The position numbers and the translations under genes are program-made. The notes beneath the pieces were generated by a model. The model ran no database searches. It had not been told where the DNA came from and saw only the letters and a list, made by a program, of their open reading frames with translations. Positions 11,598-22,100 of a DNA stretch of 64,000 bases are shown here, in pieces. Position 1 is the first letter of the stretch. Each line of letters opens with the position of its first letter. Source of the DNA: Haliotis asinina (lineage: Eukaryota > Mollusca > Gastropoda > Lepetellida > Haliotidae); assembly GCF_037392515.1 (NCBI RefSeq), contig NC_090291.1:27514001-27578000 (forward strand). Direction: 5' to 3'.

Positions 11598-12578
11598 TTA
11601 TTTTGGACTTGGCATTGGAAGAACTGAACGGCGAACAATAAATTTAAGAAACAGTAATTTGTAAGCGTTTCGAAAGTCTTTCCTGAATATTCCATAAATA
11701 AGAGGGTTCACTGCACTGGATAAGTAACCAAGTACACTTGTTGTTAGGTTGACATAGCCTGGTAACGCATTATCGACTTCCACTGAGGTTTTGTAGAGTT
11801 TCGTGGACATAAAAAGACATATGAAGTAAGCAACAACGACAACAATGAGGCTTCTGATAGTCTTGGAATTGGCATCCGCCTCGTTTTGGCTCCCCTGGAA
11901 ATGTGCAGGAATTGCTTGTCCCTGTTTCTTCAAAGTAGTAAGGATACGAGTATAACAGGCAAATAGTATTATGCCTGGCAAAAGGAAACATGCACTGAAC
12001 CCAATTATTACAGGCATCAGAAGTTTGGCTCGTTCACGGTGCCACGGAGTAGAACATATGGCTTCCCAGTAATCGTAATGTACCAAACCAGTTACATTTG
12101 GCACGCAGGAAAGTGTAACGCCTTGGATCCATGTGTACCCAATCATGCCCCAAATGACCTTCTTCGTCATTAGTGCATTGTATCGCAAAGCATGGACTAT
12201 TGCAATGTAACGATTGATACTTATACAGCAGAGATTTAACATGGACACGCCGATAAGGCAGAAATTAGCATAACACACGACTCCGCACCATCCATCTCCG
12301 AATGGCCATCTGTCTGCAGCTACTGACCCAAGGGCGGCTGTCATCACTATGGAGGCTGAGCTGAGGTCTGTGACGCTCAGACTTACGATGAACATGTTGG
12401 ACAGGTCTTCTCGAAGGTGGTTATTGGTGTAGACAGCAATTATGACGGCTATATTGCCTATTATAGCAACACCGATTATGACGAAGAGCAGTATAGAATA
12501 TACAATAATACCACCCAGACCTCGTCGATCTTGTAGTGCAGTGAGATTCAGAACGTCAAGGCTTGAATTTTCCATCAT
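11598..12578 (-). CDS. Class A (rhodopsin-like) GPCR, intronless
   Basis: 326-residue seven-helix receptor read in a single exon; signals through G proteins at the cell surface, ligand unknown. TM1 has GN (41-42), TM2 SLSVTDL with the conserved Asp71, TM3 starts at Cys98 (disulfide partner Cys175 in the second outer loop), TM3 ends NRY (122-124) instead of DRY, TM5 has P201, and TM7 has NPLIY (291-295). The TM6 CWxP motif is missing (YFICLFMSTKLY at 251-262). N-terminal sequons lie at N4 and N11. The C-tail is short. The start is one of two adjacent Met codons. The stop TAA lies inside AATAAA on this strand. General features recall amine/melatonin-like receptors and lineage-specific molluscan chemosensory expansions, but I cannot name the subfamily. 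It sits between the two TRPC copies on the opposite strand. Confidence 0.9.
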   Translation of the reverse strand: MMENSSLDVLNLTALQDRRGLGGIIVYSILLFVIIGVAIIGNIAVIIAVYTNNHLREDLSNMFIVSLSVTDLSSASIVMTAALGSVAADRWPFGDGWCGVVCYANFCLIGVSMLNLCCISINRYIAIVHALRYNALMTKKVIWGMIGYTWIQGVTLSCVPNVTGLVHYDYWEAICSTPWHRERAKLLMPVIIGFSACFLLPGIILFACYTRILTTLKKQGQAIPAHFQGSQNEADANSKTIRSLIVVVVAYFICLFMSTKLYKTSVEVDNALPGYVNLTTSVLGYLSSAVNPLIYGIFRKDFRNAYKLLFLKFIVRRSVLPMPSPK

Positions 12579-14139
12579 TTTGGTTGGGCGAAATGAATAC
12601 TGGAACGTTAGTTAGATATTCGGACCTCAGAACACTAGTGTTGATGGAACACAGCATATAAGCTTCCTTTAGTTCTGTTTTGCTTTTAACTGAAATGGAA
12701 AAGATATCTTATCACCAAGACAGAAATCACTTGACGTGAACATCCTTTTCCATGTGATTGCTGTCCATGGGCGGCTGTATGTAGTGTGAGGGTCAATACA
12801 TCCCATGTTTCAGCTTGCTAGCCAATATCCAAGACTATAAAGTATTCAATACAGGTAGCTGTAGTTTTCACCTTAGGTTTGCAGGCATTCTACCACTCCT
12901 TTCTGCCGATTTACTTCTTATAACTTTGATAGTTTTTGGTTAAGTTCGGCTTTAATGTCTTAGAAGCAGTTGGGTTGAAATATTGCTAAGTGTTGCGTCA
13001 GTCAACACTCACCCATAGTCTCGCAGCCACGCTCGCACACACGAATTATCTTAATTACATAATACATGTTGTTCATCCACGAACTGTGCTGCTCATTACC
13101 CGAACGAATATTTGATACTTCATAAAGTGTCAGTTTTCACAACCTCGTGTTTTTATAGGAATTTTATTCGGGAAGACATGATAGCTTAATATAATTCATA
13201 GCAATTACTAAACCAATCCAGATAGTGAGAGATATCATTCCGACAATTTAAGCGGCACGTACGACATAAGTCAAAGTAAGTGCCACGCAATAACTATTAC
13301 GACTGTCTTGATTCCAGTTGTGAAAATCAAATCACTTTTGTAGCATCAAGTATTCTTAACAGGAATTTCTGTTTGATTTAATAAGTTTTTTTGAAAGTAT
13401 TTTACACACAATAATCGAATTAAAGAAATTTACGAGAACGAGAAGACTGTTTTAATAAACTTGTAACATCGCAACACAATAAAACAAAAGCAACAAATCT
13501 AAGGTTAAAAATGATCCATGCATCCACAGTGACACAATTCGTTCCTTTACCAGCAGAAATTCATCTGAAATGTTTCTTGCGACATACAGGTATGTAGCCT
13601 GTATGCTGTATGCTACATACAAAAGCAGTGTACTCACATGATACTAGACAGACGATGCTGCTCTATCCGCGGTGGCCTGTAATCAGGTAATAGGTGTTTG
13701 ACCAGGAACAACCTCATATATATAGGTGAGTTATATTTATAATTAAGCGTCACGTGCTGTTTACTGGATGGAGTCATCTCTGTGACCATGTGTCCGTCAC
13801 AATAACATCACCATAGGGACATTGAATCACACACAATAAATAATGACACTATATACAGAGATGTACATCAGAGCAATACTTATGAACTCGAACTCAGGTA
13901 CAAATTCATTTAAAATTAAAAAGAAACTGAATGAATGTCTATTCCACGTTTGACATCAAATTATGTTATGTAATTTAATAAACTGCTGTTACTAAACACC
14001 GTTTTCACTGGTGTAGTGACTACTGACTAGCTGTATGACAAATCTGTAGGCCGTTGCTATGCCACTCAGAGCTAAGGAATTATTACTAGGCAATTGTCTT
14101 TCACACGCTGGTTGTCCTAGGGTCGGAATGATGATGTGA
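12579..14139. other. Upstream region of the GPCR, no gene seen
   Basis: AT-rich DNA between the GPCR start (minus strand) and a LINE fragment. It should hold the GPCR promoter, but no convincing TATA or initiator could be picked out. Confidence 0.35.
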
Positions 14140-14345
14140 AGGGGACTATAAGAGTAACACTGAGTCTCTGAAAACATCCTCTTCCCAAAGCTCACAACAA
14201 CTTTTGAACTTCCGAACATCAAACCATAATCTTCCGGCTGATATTGCCCGCTGGAATGAAGTACCCAAAGAGGAGCGACTTTACCTTCTCTGCAACTTGC
14301 CCTGTCTCTTTGAAATGGCAAACCGCCTCAAATCCAATGAGAATC
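14140..14345 (+). pseudogene. LINE C-terminal fragment
   Basis: Plus-strand reading NFRTSNHNLPADIARWNEVP then KEERLYLLCN matches the end of LINE ORF2 proteins (LRTxNHxLPIExGRWxxxPREERxCxxC). The first Cys of the final motif is Tyr, and the text then skips to CLFEMANRLKSNENLM and a stop. The AT-rich stretch to about 14640 is probably its 3' UTR. Confidence 0.65.
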
Positions 14346-14842
14346 TTATGTAAATAAGCCAAATATGTTAGAATTGGCATAAAAAGGTCCAGATGTGTAT
14401 CAATTTTGTAAAATTTACTCTTTTCAGTTCGTAATACTATATCTTTGTATGTATTCTATAAATGATGTTCATGTATTTTTGTATATCTTGCTATCTCGGT
14501 ATTTATTGTATTCGTGTGCATCCATTTGTCCCTCTTGGTAAAATTAAGCAATAATTCCTTTTAATTTGAAAGGGAGCCCCATTGAGAAGGGGTGTCGCTG
14601 AACCCGAGGAAATCTAGATTCGCTTGTTTAAGGGTTCATTTACTGCAGTAAAAACCGAGAGGAACTGAAACCAAAGTATGCGAGGAACTGTGATACAGAC
14701 TAGATGACAGGGTCCGCGAGTTCCGAAGATACAAGTCTTCCCGTCTCTGTACCATCGCATTGCAAAGAGGGTTAGGCATGGGACAGTGGGGCGGACTAGG
14801 GACGCTATGGAATATTCTTGAATGACACGAGGATAAGTGTCA

Positions 14843-14844
<2 letters not shown>

Positions 14845-14905
<61 letters not shown>

Positions 14906-14930
14906 TGTGTGTGTGTGTGTGAGAGAGAGA
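14845..14930. repeat. (GT)n/(GA)n microsatellite
   Basis: Long GT run, then GA, GT and GA runs in order. Confidence 0.98.
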
Positions 14931-16067
14931 ATTAGCTTAAGATATTGAAAGTTTATTGCGAATTACGTTGTGCATCGCATACGTTGAAAGTGCAGCATAG
15001 TCAATTTAAGTCATATGGCGATCGCCATATGTGACTTTACATGTTACATGTGTTACTTTCTTAAAAGAAACCTTCTTATACAATTTGCTTATTGCTACAC
15101 AGCGAAAAGTCCTCATTGTACCAAAACTGAAGTATGAGTGCATTATTGTCTGTTTAAGTGAGTTCTGCACTTTCGATTCCTTATAAAATCGCCATACGAA
15201 AATTATATGTATAGAAAACATATTTCGGACTTGTGAAAATAAACATAAACATTCAAATATATTACATCCTGATTTACGTTTCACTCTCCATTTCAATACC
15301 TAAATGCAGAAAACAACAAAGCCAATATGAATATTCTTAACATCATAAGATAAATGCTTGAATATATTTCAATTAACTGACAGCAAGTCTACACGACTTT
15401 ACAAACTCCAGTAGCTTAACCATCTAAAAAATGTAACAGTGGAAGTACAGCTAGGACAGAATACAAGGTTCGTAAAGTATCAAACATATAATGATAATAT
15501 TCCTGGCATAAAGTTTCCAAAAGGACAGTAAGCAGCGAACTCATATTCAGAACGGTTTTCCCAGAGGAAGTGACATTTGTGGGGGATTCCCGTGCACACG
15601 CGCGTATCCTTACAACGCGAGTGATATGATATCATTAGGAAATATGACTGAATATTTTCATGTCTCCTAATTTCAGTCAAATTGGCATTATATAAAATGC
15701 ATATTGCCCAACTACTTGGCATTTCAAACCCAAATCGATTTGGTCAGTCAGATGTTATACTGCCATTATGTGGATTGAGGTTGTTTAGTTTGTGATCCGT
15801 CATGGCGCTCTCGAACAGAGACAACAGCAGTGAGTATAACGTTCATTAAACCATTCATTTTTCACATCTCGTGCAAGATTTATTATAATGTAGACAGTCT
15901 AAATCTTTAAATTTATGTTTCCGTGAAAACAAACTATATTCTAAAGGTCCATTTGGCAGCCAGAAACAATCTTCATCAGTTGGTGTGTGAGATACTTTTG
16001 AGTTTGGTGTTCTAATGCTCTTAACTTGGATTCTGAATACGGAAAGTATTTGATAACAGATACGAAT
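14931..16067. other. Upstream region of TRPC copy B
   Basis: No recognised gene; presumably holds the copy B promoter and 5' UTR. An ATG at 15802 (MALSNRDNS) is followed by a GTGAGT donor at 15830 and would join in frame to 16060. Confidence 0.35.
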
Positions 16068-16178
16068 ATGCGGAGGAATTTAAGTAGCGAGATGACCAAC
16101 GGTGTCACCACCGATTCCACTAAGGGTTCTAAGTGCAGTGCCTCGAAAGAAAACCTCAACGTGGATAGCAAACCGTCG
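16068..16178 (+). CDS. TRPC copy B exon 1: N-terminus
   Basis: 37 codons from ATG 16068 to donor gtaagt at 16179. The peptide is Ser/Thr/Asn-rich (begins MRRNLSSEMTNGVTT) and not conserved. An alternative is a mini-exon with ATG at 15802 that splices in frame to an AG at 16058-16059 and would add 12 residues. That acceptor has a poor pyrimidine tract. Confidence 0.65.
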
Positions 16179-19100
16179 GTAAGTACGTATAGTTATTTTT
16201 CACAGATGTGGTGTTGTGAATCTGCATGACCTTATTCCTTTTGAATATCTTTGTGATGTGCTGGGAGGTGGTGAGGAGAGAGGACGTCCGATTCTTTGTT
16301 CACCACGCAATTCTATATACCATTAAAGAGGTGGAGGGTCTTCCATTTTGTGAGCATACTACTGGCCAGTGCATAAGAGAAAAAGTTATCCTCCATATAG
16401 ATGAAACACTTCCAATGGAATGGACTAAATTGTCACCTTTTCCCTCGATTTCCCTTCGCCGTCTGTTTACTCCCTGGCTTCATCAGTCTTGTAAATCAAA
16501 TATCTCCTTCTTTGTTAATGGTATATTTTAGGAATTGTATGGTCCGGCCTTCAATTAATCCACAGAGCAGTGTAAGGTTAAACTATAAGACGATAACATT
16601 ATCAACTAACATTTGTACCGATACATGTATATGATTATCGTTTTTTTCTGAGTGAATGAAACCTAAATGTTATGTGAAACCATGAGGATTTAAAGACATG
16701 TTCCTCGCCTACTTGGTGACGTTGAAATAATTGTTGTTGTGAAACATTTTACACGAAAGCTCATGACAATATTTCATTTTATATGGCGACTCAGTTATTC
16801 CAGGAAGAGGTGGTGGGAACATCCATGTGTCTTTGGTAGGAAAATGCATCTGTACCAAATGAATGTGTAAAACCGGAAAGGCGCTAATCCGAATTTACTG
16901 GGCATATTACATCTGGTTTGACGAGGTGTCTCGTTGATTTCTTTTATTTACATTGAATCGACATCAACGATAACTGAAATACAATAAATAGTCACTAGCT
17001 GTATTCACATTTTATTTGTCTGCAGCTGGCCTCTGTAGAGAATGCTTTCTCCAAAGCATGCGATTCAGGCGACCTAGCGACAGTTCGAACTATGCTGTCG
17101 GACGTGCGATTCTCAGTGGACTACAGTGACGCGCTGGGGAGAACTCCCCTCCGCCTCGCTGTTAAAAATGAACACTTGGAGGTGAGACTGATGTATCACT
17201 CGTCCTTTCCAAATCAGCACATCAAGATGTTTCAAGATGTTTGCATGATGCTGACAATGATCTCTAATCACTTGATAGAACTGTCAACAGATGTACAGAG
17301 TTATTGATTTTGTTTGATGTTCTTTGTGTGTACATGAATGGCACTTGTCATATCAGAACAGAAAATACGTCGAAAATGAGGTCTTTCCTAAACTGTCAAC
17401 CTTTTACACTATGCGGTAAATTACCCTGTAGGTACTCTTACATAATGAACAGTGAATGGGTTTAGTATTACACTGCTTTTAGGACAGTTGCAGCAATGTC
17501 AGGGCAGGGACACCAGACGTGAGCTTCACACATTCTACCCACTCGAGGAATAGCTTTACAAGAACTTACCATTTGCCTGGCCACTTCCCATTATATACTC
17601 TTAAAAAGTAGGGGAACCTGAACTTTCAATTTGGATAAGAAACGTAAGTGTCGACATACTTTTCAAAGACAGACACATTATAAACGCACGGCCATTTCTA
17701 TTTATCATACCCCTAAGCACAACGCATTTGGTGCACGTGCGCAACGCAGCAGCCATACACATGCGTGTGATGTCATTCTTGAATTTGACGGTTAACAAGA
17801 TCGTCGATAAATCACTGAAAAGATTAATTTTGACAATAATTTTGCATCACAATCCTTGGAGTCAACTTTGTGTGCAGACTCTTTCCGTGTTGCCACAACA
17901 CCTAGTGTACAGTACACAACCCTGTGCACTTAAAAGAATCCACGAATCCGTTGGTATATGACCAGATGGTAGCCACATGAATACGTGCAAACACCTAGTT
18001 GCGGGTACAGCAACGTGCAGTAAACTTGGACAAAGTACTGTGACTATGTGTCCCAGTCCACCCAGCTGTGAATTGGGTACCTCGTTAGGATGAGAGAGCC
18101 ACAGTAAACTCAGTGCCCCTAGTGGCAGCAAGAGTTGTATACTCCCCAGAGAGTTGAGATTAATGATGCGATGTGACGTTGAGATTGACATCCAGTGAAC
18201 GAGGGAAACAATTATCAGCGCATTGAGCAAGCACTAGTTGCATGGATATGTACGCAATATAAATATCCAATAATAATAATAAATAAAATATATGTCTTCC
18301 ACGTGTTCTTTCTTTCGCAATATTCACTGAACTTTATGTTGATAAATGTGTTCAAAGTGTTCTTGGTTATCATTCAATGAGCCTAATGTTGGTATGTGTG
18401 TTCCACTTGTTCTCCTTTCAGTCCTTCACTAGGCCCAATATTGATATATATGACCAACTACTCCCCTGAATCCATCACGGAACATATTGTTGATATATCC
18501 GTTCCCCTTGTACTCAATGCGTCATTTCATTAATAACCTTTTGCTGGTATATATGTTCCACTTGTTACAGTGCGTAATTTCATTAATAACCTTTTGCTGA
18601 TATATATGTCCCCCTGGTTCTCAATGCGTCATTTCATTAATAACCTTTTGCTCATATATATGTTGCACTTGTTCTCAATGCATCATTTCATTAATAACCT
18701 ATTGCTGATATATTTCTTCCACTTGTTCTCTCTCAATGCGTCATTTTGTTAATAACCTATTGTCGATGTGTATGTTCCACGTGATGTACCATGCATCATT
18801 CACTACATCATATGTTGACATATATCTTCCACTTGTTGTCTCCTTATATCTTTCCCTGGAACTCAGGTTGATATTAATGTTCCACCTTTTCTCTGCTGAA
18901 TCTTTCACTTTTCCCGTCGTGACGGGCGGTGGTGTAGCCTGGTGTTAAAGCGTGCGCCCGTCACACCGACAGCTCGAGTTCGTTTCCCCACATAGGAACA
19001 CTATGTGAAGCCCCTTTCTGGTCTCCCCCGTTGTGATATTGCTGGAATATTCCTACAAATGACGTAAACCTAAACTCACTCACTCCCCTTCTTGAAACAT

Positions 19101-22100
19101 ATACGTTGCAGATTGTTGCGCTTCTGCTGGAACGCTGCAGTAGCATCAACATCCGTGAGGCACTTCTCCTGGCAATCAATAGTGGCAACGTCCAGATGGC
19201 TGAACTTATACAAAGCCACACCGCTAAGGACAAACGGACACGAAGTCACGGCGATGATGACTACTTCTTCAGTCAGGGCCACGAGGAGTCTCAGTTCTCA
19301 TCCGACACCACGCCCCTTATTTTGGCAGCCAAACGAAACCACTTCCAGCTTGTGCAGATGCTGATACGTCAAGGGGAGACAATCCCTACGCCTCACAACT
19401 ATCACTGTAACTGTCGTATTTGTATCAACAAGCGACAGTTTGATCAACTGAGGTTGGCCAAAACTCGACTCAATGCATACAGGGGCCTTTGTAGTGAAGC
19501 CTTCATATCTCTCTCCAGTAGTGACCCCATTTTGAGGGCATTCACACTAGCTAAAGAACTGAGGGATATTGCAGAGGTAGAAAAATATTACAAGGTATGC
19601 AACACGTTAACAGATATAGATGACATTAACGACATTAAGGCTTTATTACCCTAAGATAAATTTTTCGAATTCTGATTGGTTAATATCCAAAGCACACAAA
19701 ACCACACGGGCGGGTTTGCCAGGGTGTACGAACCATACACACCTACAAATCTGTCATACGGCACACTACACGGGTTGTACGAATGACCTTGACCTTAGAT
19801 GGAATGTGGTTGCAAAACGGCTGATCGCTTCGAGTTGACGTATACAATTATGAATATAAACAGAGCAACGACAATCTTGCCATAATTTCTCATTTGATCG
19901 TGTCAATATATGTATCAAAAAAATAAAATGTTTCTGTATTTCACATGTCGGTTAACAAAACCTCAAATTTGATAATTTTTATAAAGCCATCCTGACTTAT
20001 CTCCATTTTAGAACGTTCAGGAAATATCATGGCGAATCGTTTTGCGTATCATTGTAAAGAATGTTGAATTTTGTTGTTTACAGATAAGCTAAATTTAATT
20101 GATCTTAAGGGTAATAAATTCGTCACGCTGTGTTTTGAAAGGTAAACCGTCAAAACAGCGTGTAAGTACTCTTGTAGGTAGGAGGTTATCAGGGCATTCA
20201 GCATGACTGTTCGGTATATAGTTAAAGTATATAGGCAAGGTTTGCTAAATGTAACGTATATTCGTAATGATATAGTGCAGGCTATTTACCTCCCTAACAC
20301 ACAAAGTGTGAAAACCAGGAACGTGGCCATTCCGTTTTGAGTGCTATAGTTAACTCCCTGTGATTCCAGACAGAGTACCTCTCGCTGGCAGACCATTTGA
20401 GCGAATTTGTAGTCAAACTGTTGGATAAAGTCAGATGCCATGATGAACTGGAGGTAATCTTGAACAAGGTGGTAAGTGAAGATGATGATGAAGAAGAGAC
20501 GTTCGCCCCTTTGGAGAGAATCCACCTTGCGATAGAGTTCAACGAGAAGAAGGTTTGTATAGGACTATGTATGGATTACTTTCTGTAGTAGAAACAACAT
20601 GTCCTCGGTCACTGATATATCCCTTCTACAACAGAACATGTACATGCATACCGATATATCTGCATAACCTCCTTGCTAGGACAGAACGTGTATGCGCATA
20701 CCAATATATCTGTAGATGACCTCCTTGCTGTGACAAAGCATGTACCTATACACCGACATAGCTGTAGATGACCTCCTTGCTGTGACAAAGCATGTACCTA
20801 CACACCGACATAGCTGTAGATGACCTCCTTGCTGTGACAAAGCATGTACCTACACACCGACATAGCTGTAGATGACCTCCTTGCTGTGACAAAGCATGTA
20901 CCTACACACCGACATAGCTGTAGATGACCTCCTTGCTGTGACAAAGCATGTACCTACACACCGACATAGCTGTAGATGACCTCCTTGCTGTGACAAAGCA
21001 TGTACCTACACACCGATATATCTGTAGATGACCTCCTGGGAAAGGCAGAGCATGCATGTGTATACCGATCTATCGACATGACCTCCATGAAAAGACAAAG
21101 CATGTACGTGAATACCTATATATCTGTAGATGACCTCCTTGGAAAGACAGAGCATGTACGTGTATACCGATCTATCTGCATGACGTCCTTGCTAAGACAG
21201 AGCATGTATGTGCATACCGATATATCCGTAGACGACCTCTTTGCTACGACAGAACATGTACATGTATACCGATATATCTGCATTACCTCTTTGCTAAAGC
21301 AGAGCATGTACATGTATACCGATATATCTGTAGATGACCTTGCTAAGACTGAACATATACGTGCATACCGAAATATGTGTAGATAACCTCCTTGTTGAGA
21401 CAAGAGCACTATGGTGTATGTACAGAAATCTCGCACCCTATCTATTCTTATTGTACAGGGATAACAAGAAAAGATCATACATTCCTGAAAGCATATGGCC
21501 TTAACTTGATTTACTAACAGCTTTTCAAGTAAGATCAGTAGTTTCGACCAAGGAGGTGTAATGCCAAGGCACGGTTTGGTGTAATTGTTCTTTGCCCAGA
21601 AAACATGATCATGCTCAACCAAGGTAATTGTTCAACCATTGATCATCAATAGTCATCCCAGACACTGTTACACTTTACAGGCGGGAGGGCTGTTACACAT
21701 GTTATTTCTTTAATGGCTCGTGTATTTCTTCTGCAGTTTGTTGCACATTCGAGCTGTCAGCAAACGCTTGTGAGTATCTGGTACTCTGATGTCAGGGTGA
21801 TAGAGCGCACAAACTGGTTAGTGAGGATGCTCTTTTTCTTGTGTATAACAATCTTCTACCCAGCGTTAGCCATCATCCTCTGGGCTGACCCGTCTTCTAG
21901 GGTGAGTACCAATCGATGCATACAACCTCTAGGTAACCATTTCAAAATCTAACTGGATTTCCACATCTAGACTTAACGTTTACCTTTTCTTAAACGAGAC
22001 AAATATTTCAGATAAAAAACAGTACGAGAATCGAATCCCACGGGGTACTCGTACTCCTGTTAATCGCTAGTTAGTGTGCTTCGCCGGGTGACCCCCGAGG

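Noticed and set aside
16226-16634. Open frames in copy B intron 1
   Set aside because: No domain, no match to the TRPC plan, and the exon 1 to exon 2 join is in frame without them.
20640-21400. Regular repeats that could suggest a CRISPR array
   Set aside because: Units abut without unique spacers, in a eukaryotic intron; a minisatellite.
21000-21622. Frames of 128 (plus) and 168 (minus) codons in intron 4
   Set aside because: Made of the 52-bp minisatellite inside the TRPC copy B intron.
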